From the IMG/VR virus record IMGVR_UViG_3300033148_007798, positions 1 to 39,642 of that record: a stretch of DNA of 39,642 bases. One strand, written 5' to 3'. A model generated the notes under the pieces. That model ran no database searches, was not told the origin of the DNA, and saw only the letters and a list, made by a program, of their open reading frames with translations. The position numbers and the translations under genes are program-made. Positions 15,601 through 24,328 of the stretch are shown in pieces; within the stretch, counting starts at the first letter, position 1; each line of letters starts with the position of its first letter. The DNA is from a virus.

Positions 15601-16843
15601 ATTCCTCTTGCAAGATATATAAAAAATCATCTTTACCACATTGATCCATTTTCAAAATCATACGTATTTGTTTATTAACATATTCAAATAAACCTTCATT
15701 CAATAAACCAACAATATAACCCAAAAATCTCGCAGTCTCATTATTTTTTATAGTAGCAGACCTGACCTTTTTATCTATGGGAATTAATAAATAATCCCCT
15801 TCATTAATTTTTTCCGCCTCAAGTGTAATAATTGAACTATTTCTACCTATTTTATATTTATGTCCAAATGTAGAACAAAGAGTACCCTCAAATTCATAAG
15901 GTTTAATAGATACCAAAGATGTATCCACATCATAAAAAACAGTATCAACTACCTTACGTAAATTACCACGAATAGAATAAACAGAATCGTTTATTTTAAC
16001 ATCTTCAATAGCCTTAACAGTACCATCCCCACATCGAACTTTTGTCCCAGGAACATAACAACGGAATATTCTATTAAGAATAGAAGTACCTCGTATATCA
16101 TAAGGATTCGATCTACGTGCAATATGTGTGACTTCGTCTGAATCTAAAACGATATTCTTACCAGTTAAAACACGTCTGATAATCTCTTTTGGTAATTTAC
16201 GTTTTAAACGTTGATCTTCTGGTCTAGTCGAATGCACAATAGATTTTAATTCTTCATCTGGCTTAATTTCAATAACACATTCAGTATCAGCAAAGGGACT
16301 AGCCGTAACTTCTACAAAATCTGGATTATGGATAATAATATGACTCCACATGCCTTTAGAACTATCCCAATGATTATATATAAAAACTTCCCCTATTTTC
16401 ATAAATTCCAGATCAATTAAGGGTAACATAGAATAAAATCTAGTTCTTTCAAAACATTCCTCTACATGTCGTTTAATTAAAGGATCATCTACAATAATCT
16501 CAGCACGAGAATGCGGTAATTCGGCATGCAACTCTAAAACGGCTCCTATCATTTCATCATGATCATGAAACCATCTACACCATCTATTTTTTTGCCTAAT
16601 ATTTCTAGGCAAAAAAATAGCAGTAGTTGTTATTTCAGGATCATAAAAACGTCTAGCAGGATTCCTATATATATTTAAAGAATTCCCACCGTATTGAGGA
16701 AAAAATGCAGCATTAAATGATGTACCTGCTAATCCTGTAAAAGTAGCAGCTTTTCTATCCAAAAATTCAGGATCAGCCTCAACAAAAATTGATCTGGGAA
16801 TCATGTTATTAAAGTTCCCAAACATCTCATCCTTTTCTGACAT
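12623..16843 (-). CDS. Portal protein precursor interrupted by an intein
   Basis: A 1406-aa frame: N-extein 1-261, intein 262-633, C-extein 634-1406 (mature 1034 aa). The N-extein holds NRWCRWFHDHDEMIGAVLELHAELPHSRAEI, RFYSMLPLIDLEFMKIGEVFIY and a DEVTHIARRSNPYDIRGTSILNRIFR segment. The C-extein resumes TLMYEDKLREAQLTIADNFIYPLKLFKLGD and VMRLEKEWDEINKRKMVALGVSQEFMEG. This is the pattern of T4/SPO1-type portal proteins, the dodecameric ring through which DNA is packaged. The portal fold should end near the Pro/Gly-rich linker TSPAGPPGGLPGLGPLARL. About 450 residues of unrecognised, partly basic sequence follow, which is unusually long. The start ATG at 16841-16843 lies 7 bases after the coiled-coil gene. 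Its final codons overlap only a rejected TTG frame of the next gene. Confidence 0.75.
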   Translation of the reverse strand: MSEKDEMFGNFNNMIPRSIFVEADPEFLDRKAATFTGLAGTSFNAAFFPQYGGNSLNIYRNPARRFYDPEITTTAIFLPRNIRQKNRWCRWFHDHDEMIGAVLELHAELPHSRAEIIVDDPLIKRHVEECFERTRFYSMLPLIDLEFMKIGEVFIYNHWDSSKGMWSHIIIHNPDFVEVTASPFADTECVIEIKPDEELKSIVHSTRPEDQRLKRKLPKEIIRRVLTGKNIVLDSDEVTHIARRSNPYDIRGTSILNRIFRCYVPGTKVRCGDGTVKAIEDVKINDSVYSIRGNLRKVVDTVFYDVDTSLVSIKPYEFEGTLCSTFGHKYKIGRNSSIITLEAEKINEGDYLLIPIDKKVRSATIKNNETARFLGYIVGLLNEGLFEYVNKQIRMILKMDQCGKDDFLYILQEEFPDIEYDLNVYEYTYELLIRDSFHTSFIIGFLYEYISSLQKDFVKLLTDFLSFSTDIQMSFLDGFLSVVVGKSYNNDVTIPLFSTDLAYQIQWLLFRNRIFSKIITEFDDSLLYISSNFVNYLMDECVIFTIINKIDYSFYTSLLQYYRYIEYNDFIQLLKNYIDITDKRSDNSRYIDDDFFYVKIESIDIAEYQGRVYDLTVDVDHWWLCGGNFVTSNTLMYEDKLREAQLTIADNFIYPLKLFKLGDPQKGWIPDETHQRAIAQMLEHANMDPNFSLIYHYGLQVEYITVADKVMRLEKEWDEINKRKMVALGVSQEFMEGKTTYASANVALQTQLARYKAKRDLFEIQWIQNKFLRIMAERNGWYKRDAREILGSNGPYLRFNKTGEERRRRLIIPKMLWHKKLMLRDDQQYLTFLNNVYAQGKGPISAITLLLSMGLNFEEELYNKDRQKELEQMIGVRLQPTSPAGPPGGLPGLGPLARLKDRFKKGKKNFNETKEKIVNEDLSESLKNTASSSKEFIKHGQFAPTISRSEHIYSAEEKYVKDLLKDALPASYLKWKTAIRSPKLSMEVIHLFDAFSSKLDMFCKKYSNIWEGLRENKDAVLGIFTDLYLQGKLTSYSKTGFLPLNNDYYARDNNLRDYSDIVLSNEFESWLDNIEKAAIDDDIRDYLCSAISSCFYYGQLKGFQEQGVYNIRLSNSLVLDGVHYNVNDLLKKGQSLSSIISPEGEIVLMVPCIEGYDGEEFGNFVDKAVHRYKNGIIDNIEIIDCPVEYYPFVETFISKLGKYLKRSYNNVIFIKDVVYNDRWQMERKKAYEEQNPDMKDSLKHQWVTASLNYEITAKCGKIPVYRDDKVLYVSNWIGMEDNLITDALIKYIPFEDESLRKTILKNFKRISYDLTEDEINTYKIFGYIEPLFGSTEEIDGWVVSSNLNCDEIDNIKLSSGKVWDKYGKCIDTSVSNAMQLFRDNLYMWLEYPHKLSKDLREMFELL
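14945..16060 (-). other. Intein in the portal protein (372 aa)
   Basis: Splicing blocks are visible. Block A is CYVPGTKVRCGDGTVKAIEDV with Cys1 at 16058-16060. Block B is LCSTFGHKYKIG (T-x-x-H form). Block F is QGRVYDLTVDVDHWWLCGGN, and block G is FVTSN with terminal Asn at 14945-14947, followed by Thr+1 of the C-extein. The penultimate residue is Ser, not the usual His. Between B and F there are remnants of a LAGLIDADG endonuclease: FLGYIVGLLNEGLF retains an acidic residue, whereas FLDGFLSVVVGKS has Val in place of the second catalytic acid. The exteins join as LNRIFR plus TLMYED, which restores a continuous portal helix. The endonuclease is probably inactive. Confidence 0.88.
16584..16620. 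repeat. Perfect 14-bp inverted repeat with 9-base loop inside the portal gene
   Basis: Arms CTATTTTTTTGCCT (16584-16597) and AGGCAAAAAAATAG (16607-16620) are exact reverse complements around a 9-base loop. It lies in the coding sequence for LPRNIRQKNRW near the portal N-terminus. It resembles a terminator hairpin with A/T-rich flanks incorporated in the stem. Its role is unknown. Confidence 0.6.
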
Positions 16844-16850
16844 AAATCAC

Positions 16851-19800
16851 CTACTTCCCAAATTTATCTTTCAACAATATATGTAACATTGCTTTTGTTT
16901 TTGTATAAAAAACTTCAAATTCCTCTACTAAATCCACTACAGATAATTCCCTATCTAACACAAGAGAATCACTAGGATTACGTAATATATCCAATATTCT
17001 TGCTGCTATATAACGTTCTTCCAATAACTTCATAACTTTAATATATTTATCACATTGATCTAATTCATATTCTTGCTCAGGTGTCAACATTTTATTTAAT
17101 CGTTTTGTTTTTTCTAGTTTATCACGAATACCATTAAGATCCTTAAAATAATTTTTCAGCTTATCTCTTATCTGTTTCCGATATACTTCTATTCTTCTTT
17201 CAATATCAATAAGTTTATTTGATCCACTAGTTTCAGTATCGTCTTTATGTTGTTGTAAACCCTTCAAAATATTCAATGCATTTATCTTCTCTATATCCTC
17301 AACATCTAAAACAGAACTATCAAAATCCCCTGTTAGAACATCAGTAGCATCAGAATATGTAGATACAGCAGTAGCAATATAACTTCGCCACATCTCCTCT
17401 ATATTAGGTTGTTGTACAATTTTTAATAAATATTCGGCCTCCCTTATATCTCTATCTTCTATATCTTTCTTAGGTAAGAATTTCATTTTAAAGAAATATT
17501 CCCATAATAAATCCCTAGCTTTCAATAAATTTTTTCTATCCTCTTCTGTAAGAAACTTATAATTATATTTTTCTTCAAAATTATGTACATATTGATTATA
17601 TAACTTAGGATCATTTTCCTTAATCTTCGAAACAAATTGTGGATCAACCTTACCCGTAGCAGAAACACCCTCTATTTTATACTTCTTTTTTATCTTAATC
17701 CAATTTTTAGGATCTAAAAATATTTCTTTAGTAAGTTTCTTTTTATTCCTCTTATCTATATTAATCTTACCTTGTATATAATTTATCTTATTACCTAAAT
17801 ATCCCTTTAAAGTTTCTATTTGTTTTTCCTTAGTCCGATCTAAAGATTCGTCATAAACAGCATTTACATCTTTAATCACATCGGAATCTAGTCTATCTAA
17901 ACCCCTACCAGTATTTATTCGATTCATTATACGCATTAACTCATCACTATAAAAATCCGCATACATCTTATCAAATTCATCAAATTCACCTTTACTCTCA
18001 CGAATACTAATATCGTTATACATATCTTGTAGTCGATTAGGGCTTTCCTTAGCCATAATAGCAGGTGAAAATTCTGACAATTTAGCAGCATACATTCCAT
18101 CAGCATTATGTAAAGATCTATTAATACTACGTAAACATTGTAAAACTTCTCCTTTCCATGCTTGTATCATAGAATACCAATTCATACTTTTTATATCTCC
18201 AGAAGCTGTCCTACTTATCAATACAGAAGGATCTTCTTCAAAAACGGAGCTTCTTAATACAGATAATCTTTTCCTCTGTGGAAACATTATATTCTTTATA
18301 GTATGTCTATATACAGATGGTATTTGTCCTTTTTCATCTACATTATCTGTAGATGTTCCAAAAAATTTCTCATTAAAAACCTTTCCAGTATCTCGCAATC
18401 TCTGTAAAGTCTGATTCATAGTACTATTCAATGTTTTTAATGGATCTATAACAAGACTCTGCGCAGCATTCTTAATAGTAGTATCATTCACCGATATAGC
18501 TACATATAATAATTCTCTTAATTCAGTCATCTCCGGTGTATCCAAAACCCAACGTAAAGATGGAACATTCCTTAAAACACCACCCACAGCTCCTATATAT
18601 TCAGCCCTATCCAATAACCCTGTCCTATCATCATGTTTAAATTTCCTTTTAGTAGTACCTAACAACTTAACTAGCTTCCGTATATCAATAAAAGAACTTT
18701 CTATAATATGATCTATAGCTCTCTTTACATACTCAATCGACTTCTTTTTATTCTCCAAAGTTCTTATATCATATTTTTTAAGATAGCCTTCAAGCTTTTC
18801 CAAAGACTTAATTGTGTTTTTTATTGTATCTAATTTTACACCAAATGTCATACCCTCTGCATACGATTCTTTAACATTTTCATAAAACATCTTCAACTGA
18901 TCCTTGACTCCATCTATATCAATCAAAACTCCTTCAGTATTGAATATATCCGATCCAAACTTTAAAAGCTCATCCACAAGATTATTCATAGTATGTATAG
19001 TTAAACCTATATCATCAGGACTCAATTTAGAATTCTCTACCAAATATTCTAAATATTTCTTATTATGTCCAGAAGGACTAAAAAACGTAATATGCCTCAA
19101 TAATAATTGAACAACATTCGATAATTCATATAAAAAGCTTTCTTGATTTCCTTTACTTAGTACACCTTTATAACTACTCTTCAAAAACGAAATAAAATCT
19201 TTATATTTCTCACCTGAACCTTCTCCGAGTTTTTCAATACTATCATGCACATTCTTTACAAATTCTATATCCTTAGTTATATTTTTACTAAGATTATTTA
19301 AAACTTCATAACTTTTTAATCTAGCTTCCTCCAATTCCTCCAAACTCTTATCTTTTTCAGTCTTTTCTGATTTTTCTGTATCTCGCTCCTTATTTAAAGC
19401 ATACTCTGGTAATTCCATACCTAATTTTCTTAATTCGCTTATAGCCTCTTGTATATTCTTTTTAGCCTCTTCATATTTATTCGACAAAGTTCCCAACTGT
19501 CCTTGTAAAATTTTAAGAATATCCTCATAAAATTTAATAAGATTCTTACGCTCTTCCTTATATTGTTCCAAACCCTGTATAATAGTCTGTTTTAATGCCT
19601 TTCTATCCTCATCAGATAATTCCTCAATAGAAATAAATTTCTCTTTTTCTTTTTCTACTGTCTCTGGAATATCTAAAGACAATTTTCTCTTAAGATATTC
19701 CGAAGAAATAGGTCCTTCATACGATCTAGCAGCAGATTCCTTCTCCATTCCTAATATTTGTTTAGCATCAAACAAACGTTTCTGCAATGTCTCATCATCA

Positions 19801-21221
19801 TCCAACGTATAATCACCAGAAGTAAGTATAGCATAAGCATTTAAAAATACGCTTAATCTATTATATACACTATTAAATCTTCTTTCATATGATTTATATT
19901 TTCTATTAAAAAAATTAACATCGTATTTAATTCGTTTTTCAAGCTGCTCATATTCAGCTATATAAAGTATACTATTTTCAATACTTTTTTTGCTAACTTC
20001 AATCCTTTTTATCTCTGCGCCTGCTTGTTCTAACATTCCTTGCGCTTCTTTAATAGAAGCTTCATACCGCATTTGTGCAGCTTGTAATTTTTCTTTCAAT
20101 TCCTCAGGCTTACCTACATCTACATTGAATTCCCTATAAAGATCATAATTAGTTGCATAAGATTCATCACTTAAAACTTTATCTATTCTACCTTTATAAT
20201 CTTGTAATGCGTATAACTCATCTTCCCACTGCCTCTTTACTATTCTTAACCCATTAAGATTTTTTTTAAGATTATTTTCTTTCATCTTTAATGCATCTAT
20301 ACTACCACCATGTGATTTAATATAATTTTGTACATCACTTAATTTTTCTTTATGATCTTTATAAGCCTCCTCACATCTTCTCTTGAGTGCATCTAAACCC
20401 TCAATAACTTCCTTAACAGATTTACTCTTTTTATCTCGTGCAACACTAGATAATTGACTAGTATCATAAGGAGCATCCATATATAATTGTTCCAACATCT
20501 TATGGATTTCTCCCCATATCACCTCTATAGCCAATTTAACTTGCTTTCTACTACTCTCCTTAGTAAGTTTATCAAACTCAGCTATTACATCTCTATTTAA
20601 AGTAGAATACAAAGCAATCTCATCCGCCTCATCTACATTCAATCCATATGCATCATGCTTTTTTATAAACCTAGCATCACCAGTTGTTTCATCCTTCACC
20701 AGAACATAACGCTGTGCAACTGTATTAATAAACTCTTGCAATTCTTCAGATCTATTTGCCTCTTTAAATTCCTCTAATTTGCTTAAAAAATCCTCACTCT
20801 CCTCTTTTAATTGCATTAATCTACTTTCTTGATTTCTAGTAAAATTATCTACATAATTCCCCAGACCTTCAATATAAGCATCTCCTCGTATAAAAAAGAT
20901 ACCTGCTTGTTTAATATCACTTTTGTCATCCAAATTACCAAACCAATAATGCAACCAATCTATCACATAAAAAGGAGTCTGCCTAGGAATATGTTGAGTA
21001 TCTGCCATTTTAATCCTATATAAATCCGTACCTTCCCGATAAAAATGTAAAGCACTATCTATGATACCATATAATTCCCTATCAGAAACATTAACACTAG
21101 ATTTATAAAGTTCTTCAGCAATAATATTAATTATAAGATCTTCTTCAAGAACTTGCATAATAGTATCTAATTCATACTCAGAAGAAGTTGTTTCTATCAA
21201 ATTATATAATTCGTTAGACAT
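16851..21221 (-). CDS. Giant coiled-coil protein (1456 aa), putative virion or tape-measure-like
   Basis: A very long, almost entirely helical protein. From the chosen start (ATG at 21219-21221, with GGGG about ten bases before it) it begins MSNELYNLIETTSSEYELDTIMQVLEEDL. The frame is open 17 codons further upstream, but those overlap the stop of the previous gene and lack a ribosome binding site. Extended heptad-type Glu/Lys/Leu stretches occupy most of residues 130-650 and 1150-1456. Short globular-looking segments lie between them. There are no catalytic motifs, membrane segments or cysteine pairs. It directly precedes the portal gene, whereas tape measures usually follow tail tube genes. 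So an internal head, scaffold or tail-length role cannot be decided from sequence. Confidence 0.65.
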   Translation of the reverse strand: MSNELYNLIETTSSEYELDTIMQVLEEDLIINIIAEELYKSSVNVSDRELYGIIDSALHFYREGTDLYRIKMADTQHIPRQTPFYVIDWLHYWFGNLDDKSDIKQAGIFFIRGDAYIEGLGNYVDNFTRNQESRLMQLKEESEDFLSKLEEFKEANRSEELQEFINTVAQRYVLVKDETTGDARFIKKHDAYGLNVDEADEIALYSTLNRDVIAEFDKLTKESSRKQVKLAIEVIWGEIHKMLEQLYMDAPYDTSQLSSVARDKKSKSVKEVIEGLDALKRRCEEAYKDHKEKLSDVQNYIKSHGGSIDALKMKENNLKKNLNGLRIVKRQWEDELYALQDYKGRIDKVLSDESYATNYDLYREFNVDVGKPEELKEKLQAAQMRYEASIKEAQGMLEQAGAEIKRIEVSKKSIENSILYIAEYEQLEKRIKYDVNFFNRKYKSYERRFNSVYNRLSVFLNAYAILTSGDYTLDDDETLQKRLFDAKQILGMEKESAARSYEGPISSEYLKRKLSLDIPETVEKEKEKFISIEELSDEDRKALKQTIIQGLEQYKEERKNLIKFYEDILKILQGQLGTLSNKYEEAKKNIQEAISELRKLGMELPEYALNKERDTEKSEKTEKDKSLEELEEARLKSYEVLNNLSKNITKDIEFVKNVHDSIEKLGEGSGEKYKDFISFLKSSYKGVLSKGNQESFLYELSNVVQLLLRHITFFSPSGHNKKYLEYLVENSKLSPDDIGLTIHTMNNLVDELLKFGSDIFNTEGVLIDIDGVKDQLKMFYENVKESYAEGMTFGVKLDTIKNTIKSLEKLEGYLKKYDIRTLENKKKSIEYVKRAIDHIIESSFIDIRKLVKLLGTTKRKFKHDDRTGLLDRAEYIGAVGGVLRNVPSLRWVLDTPEMTELRELLYVAISVNDTTIKNAAQSLVIDPLKTLNSTMNQTLQRLRDTGKVFNEKFFGTSTDNVDEKGQIPSVYRHTIKNIMFPQRKRLSVLRSSVFEEDPSVLISRTASGDIKSMNWYSMIQAWKGEVLQCLRSINRSLHNADGMYAAKLSEFSPAIMAKESPNRLQDMYNDISIRESKGEFDEFDKMYADFYSDELMRIMNRINTGRGLDRLDSDVIKDVNAVYDESLDRTKEKQIETLKGYLGNKINYIQGKINIDKRNKKKLTKEIFLDPKNWIKIKKKYKIEGVSATGKVDPQFVSKIKENDPKLYNQYVHNFEEKYNYKFLTEEDRKNLLKARDLLWEYFFKMKFLPKKDIEDRDIREAEYLLKIVQQPNIEEMWRSYIATAVSTYSDATDVLTGDFDSSVLDVEDIEKINALNILKGLQQHKDDTETSGSNKLIDIERRIEVYRKQIRDKLKNYFKDLNGIRDKLEKTKRLNKMLTPEQEYELDQCDKYIKVMKLLEERYIAARILDILRNPSDSLVLDRELSVVDLVEEFEVFYTKTKAMLHILLKDKFGK

Positions 21222-21252
21222 CTTATCTACCCCATCACACATATAAAAAATA

Positions 21253-21639
21253 TCACGAGATCTCCATACCATTATTCTTTAAATCAAGAAAAGTAGGATC
21301 TGTACTATCTTCCGAATACGCAGTAATATCACCATCTTTCTTTACAACATATACCACTGTACCCTCATTCGTCGGTTTCTTTTCTACTTTCACTACATCA
21401 CCAGAAGGAGCTAATACATCATGCTCACCATCTTCCAATGTATCAAGATAACCACCAATCTTCTCATAAAAAGAATCCAAATCTAAAAAAGAACTATGTC
21501 TACATATAACATATGCACGTCTATCCGCAACAGTAATAGAATAAGAATCTACATATTTATGTATAATATCAAAAAATGATTTATGTATTTTACATAAATC
21601 AATAGGTATACTGAATACATGAGAATTTATTCGAAGCAT
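21253..21639 (-). CDS. Hypothetical protein
   Basis: A 128-aa protein with a mixed alpha/beta pattern: MLRINSHVFSIPIDLCKIHKSFFDIIHKYVDSYSITVADRRAYVICRH, then a beta-rich acidic half (VLAPSGDVVKVEKKPTNEGTVVYVVKKDGDITAYS). It ends NNGMEIS before TGA. No family is recognised. It is the second gene after the candidate 22.34-kb promoter, with a 30-base gap to the gene before it and a 31-base gap to the chosen start of the coiled-coil gene. Probably a late virion or assembly gene by operon context. Confidence 0.6.
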   Translation of the reverse strand: MLRINSHVFSIPIDLCKIHKSFFDIIHKYVDSYSITVADRRAYVICRHSSFLDLDSFYEKIGGYLDTLEDGEHDVLAPSGDVVKVEKKPTNEGTVVYVVKKDGDITAYSEDSTDPTFLDLKNNGMEIS

Positions 21640-21669
21640 TTCTTAATATTCCACTATATTTAAAAAATA

Positions 21670-22296
21670 TTAATATTCGTCTACAAAATCTATATCTTTA
21701 TGATATCCAGATTCCTCCATCAATATATCCGGTATATTATCCTCTTTGAAATCATTTTCTGCATCACTCAAAACTCTACCTATATCCTGCAGAAAAATAT
21801 TAGCCGTTTTTTTACCTAATTCTGTATAAATTTGATACTTTTCAACATCTGTCAACCCATCTATATTTTCTTCCAAAAAATCAATAGGTAATTGCAAACC
21901 ATGCGCAGTTTTTTCTATATTCTCTTCCGCATATTCTGTATATGTAATCTTAGGAATAACCTCCTCTTTAGCCCTCACATCTCCTAAAAATGTTAATTTT
22001 GTAGGATGATGCTTATAATAATCTTCTGATACTTCAGCAGACACACGCAATACAACAGATAAACTACCATCAATATTTAAAAAACATTTTTCAGCCAATT
22101 TAACCTGCTCTGATGGATATTTATCCACATAAAACCGTGCAGCGGCTTTTTCAATAGGATGTATAGAAATAAAATCTCTCTTTATAATACCTTTCGAATC
22201 TGATTTAATCCATCTAGTTAAATCTAAATCAATAAGTTCCTCCCTAGTAAACTCTACCACACCCTTTCTCGAATTTATCTTAGTAACTTTAGGCAT
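21670..22296 (-). CDS. Hypothetical protein, first gene of the late operon
   Basis: A 208-aa protein without recognised family. It has N-terminal basic beta segments (MPKVTKINSRKGVVEFTREELIDLDLTRWIKSDSKG), a middle YPSEQVKLAEKCFLNIDGSLSVVLRVSAEVS, and an acidic helical C-terminus that ends DILMEESGYHKDIDFVDEY. A phrase NIEKTAHGL (about residues 128-136) loosely resembles the I-x-KYA motif of other virion genes here. It starts with ATG at 22294-22296 with GGGTTTGGAGT upstream. It is the first gene behind the extended -10 promoter, so probably strongly transcribed. Confidence 0.6.
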   Translation of the reverse strand: MPKVTKINSRKGVVEFTREELIDLDLTRWIKSDSKGIIKRDFISIHPIEKAAARFYVDKYPSEQVKLAEKCFLNIDGSLSVVLRVSAEVSEDYYKHHPTKLTFLGDVRAKEEVIPKITYTEYAEENIEKTAHGLQLPIDFLEENIDGLTDVEKYQIYTELGKKTANIFLQDIGRVLSDAENDFKEDNIPDILMEESGYHKDIDFVDEY

Positions 22297-22341
22297 ACTC
22301 CAAACCCTCGTTTTCTTAATTAATTAAAAATGATTCTCTTC

Positions 22342-22371
22342 ATTATAACAAGAAAATAAACCATTTGATAA
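22342..22371 (-). promoter_or_regulatory. Candidate extended -10 promoter for the late structural operon
   Basis: On the minus strand, TGTTATAAT (TATAAT at plus 22342-22347, TGn at 22348-22350) is a perfect -10 hexamer with an extended -10. An 18-base spacer separates it from TTATCA (plus 22366-22371), a 4/6 match to the -35. It lies about 45 bases before the start codon at 22296. This is the best promoter-like sequence on the minus strand and stands at the head of a long unidirectional gene block. Confidence 0.6.
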
Positions 22372-22426
22372 CCCTATTAAATAAACATAAGATCAAATTA
22401 CACATTTTCAAGGAAGGTGATTGCTA

Positions 22427-24328
22427 TTAATAAGATGTGCCATTCTTATTTAAATTCTTTAATTTCTCAATTAATTTTTCATCAATAACATCATCAGGAA
22501 TTTTATATTTTGTTTTTGATACCGTTTGTAATTTTAGTCCGCTTTTACAAGCATATTTTTTTATATTAATGTCAATGTCAAAATGTTTTTCCAGTAAATC
22601 CCAATCTTCTTTTACAGGTATTGAACCGCCAAAATCTTTACGTAACCAATGTCCGACAGTATGTTTGTATTCTTTTGGGAATAATTCAGTAAATGCTTTT
22701 TTTGTTAGATTATTTTTTGTTCTTATATAATTTAAGTAATCAGCAATTATATTTTGATTAACATTATACAAACGCTGAACTGCAAAAAATTCTTCTTCAA
22801 CAGAACTTCTTGCTCCTGGCGATGCTCCCCAATTTTTTCGTTCAACATTATTAAATTTGCCATTGTAATTTTTAGTTGTTGCATTTTTTTCAACAACTTG
22901 ATTGTTACTTATATTTTCTCCTATAATATTATCAATTTCAACAAATTCTGTTAATTCTTTTACTGAAACATATCCTTTAAATTGAAATAATTCTATGTTA
23001 TTATTGATTTCTTCAATATCATTTATAACATATTCTCTAGTTAGCGCGTTATTATCCCATAAAACTTTTACATATTTTGGTAAACCGTTGTTATGCCTTT
23101 CAATAATTTCGATTACAACGCCTTTAATCTTTTTCTTTTGGATATTATTTTCAACCTTATAGCCGATGAAATTTATATTACGATAATTGATTTCTTCTAG
23201 AGATTTATGATTAAGAGACAATGATTTATAGTTAAAATTATATTTATGTGTTTTATTGTCGTGAACGAGCATAAAAACGGGATACCATTTATTTTTTCTT
23301 ACAACTAATTTATTTCGTATTATCCAGTTTTCTATCAATGAAATATTGTATATATCATCAATGGTATAATTTTTTAAACCAATAAATAATATTTTGTCTT
23401 TTTGAAATTGTTTGATAAATTCTTTATTGGTAATTGTGTTTAATGCTTTGTAAAAATCATCACTATTTTCAAAAATATTTACTGTATTTAATTCAATTTG
23501 AACTTGTGCATTTCTCGAACAAGTTGATTTTTCAAAAACTGGTTCGGTCAAAATAGGATATTTATAATCAATATAATTAAGTTTTATTATATCAATATTA
23601 TTAAGTTTTGTTCTGTCTTTAATAATGTTAATATATTCACCATTAAATTCTATCATAATGCCTTTTGCCTTATATTCACTAAACATCGAACTGTTTTTGT
23701 CGTTTAATACTTTCAAAGTTGTTCCGCTGCCGGCAAAAGGGTCAAGCACGGTATAGTCTTTATCTATTTTTATGAAATCAAGTAGTTTATATACTAATTT
23801 TTCGGGATATACCGCTACGTGTTTATAAGGCGTAGGTTGAAGGTTTACATCGATTACATTTGAATAATTCGGATTTTCCTTAATATAATCGGTAAAAAAA
23901 TTTTCTTTATTTTTTGACAGAGCAAAAACGGGTTCATAAGAATTGACAAATCTATTTTTAACACTGGAAGGCATATGATTGGGTTTGTGCCAAATGATTG
24001 TATCGTTAATTATCCAACCGTTTTGTTGCATAAAATATGCTAATTTGTATGGTATCAAACCCAAAGGTGTTTTTCCGTATTTATTGAGATACTTATCACC
24101 TATATTTAGAAAAAACACACCTTTATCTGATAATTTTTCTTTTAATATATCAAATAAAAAAGTAAGACGGGACACAAATTCCATATATGTAGCTTCACTT
24201 CCTATTTGTTTATCGAAACCATAATTTCTTTGCGCCCAGTATGGCGGTGAAGTAACAGCTACATCAATGGAATTGTTTTCAAGATGTTTTAATGCGGCAT
24301 ATATGTCAGACTGAATAATTATATACAT
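22427..24328 (-). CDS. DNA methyltransferase, N4-cytosine/N6-adenine type, with C-terminal HTH-like domain
   Basis: A 633-aa protein. Residues 22-31 (DVAVTSPPYW) are catalytic motif IV of amino-methyltransferases. The TSPPYW form is most typical of N4-cytosine enzymes. DPFAGSGTTLKV (196-207) is the S-adenosylmethionine-binding motif I. Motif IV before motif I is the beta-group order. Between them lies GVFFLNIGDKY and IIWHKPNHMPSS. Residues about 240-480 are likely target recognition and accessory domains, including a beta-rich GVVIEIIERHNNGLPKYVKVLWDNN. The C-terminal 130 residues (RKNWGASPGARSSVEEEFF ... YLNYIRTKNNLTKKAFTELFPKEYKHTVGHWLRKDF) look like a helix-turn-helix module known with some phage methyltransferases. 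No restriction gene is adjacent, so it is an orphan methyltransferase that may protect phage DNA. The plus strand is visibly T-rich here, unlike neighbouring genes, so acquisition is plausible. Confidence 0.85.
   Translation of the reverse strand: MYIIIQSDIYAALKHLENNSIDVAVTSPPYWAQRNYGFDKQIGSEATYMEFVSRLTFLFDILKEKLSDKGVFFLNIGDKYLNKYGKTPLGLIPYKLAYFMQQNGWIINDTIIWHKPNHMPSSVKNRFVNSYEPVFALSKNKENFFTDYIKENPNYSNVIDVNLQPTPYKHVAVYPEKLVYKLLDFIKIDKDYTVLDPFAGSGTTLKVLNDKNSSMFSEYKAKGIMIEFNGEYINIIKDRTKLNNIDIIKLNYIDYKYPILTEPVFEKSTCSRNAQVQIELNTVNIFENSDDFYKALNTITNKEFIKQFQKDKILFIGLKNYTIDDIYNISLIENWIIRNKLVVRKNKWYPVFMLVHDNKTHKYNFNYKSLSLNHKSLEEINYRNINFIGYKVENNIQKKKIKGVVIEIIERHNNGLPKYVKVLWDNNALTREYVINDIEEINNNIELFQFKGYVSVKELTEFVEIDNIIGENISNNQVVEKNATTKNYNGKFNNVERKNWGASPGARSSVEEEFFAVQRLYNVNQNIIADYLNYIRTKNNLTKKAFTELFPKEYKHTVGHWLRKDFGGSIPVKEDWDLLEKHFDIDINIKKYACKSGLKLQTVSKTKYKIPDDVIDEKLIEKLKNLNKNGTSY

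Noticed and set aside
21222-21272. Extra 17 N-terminal codons of the giant coiled-coil protein
   Set aside because: They overlap the stop of the previous gene and the ATG has no Shine-Dalgarno. The internal ATG at 21219-21221 has a GGGG run upstream.
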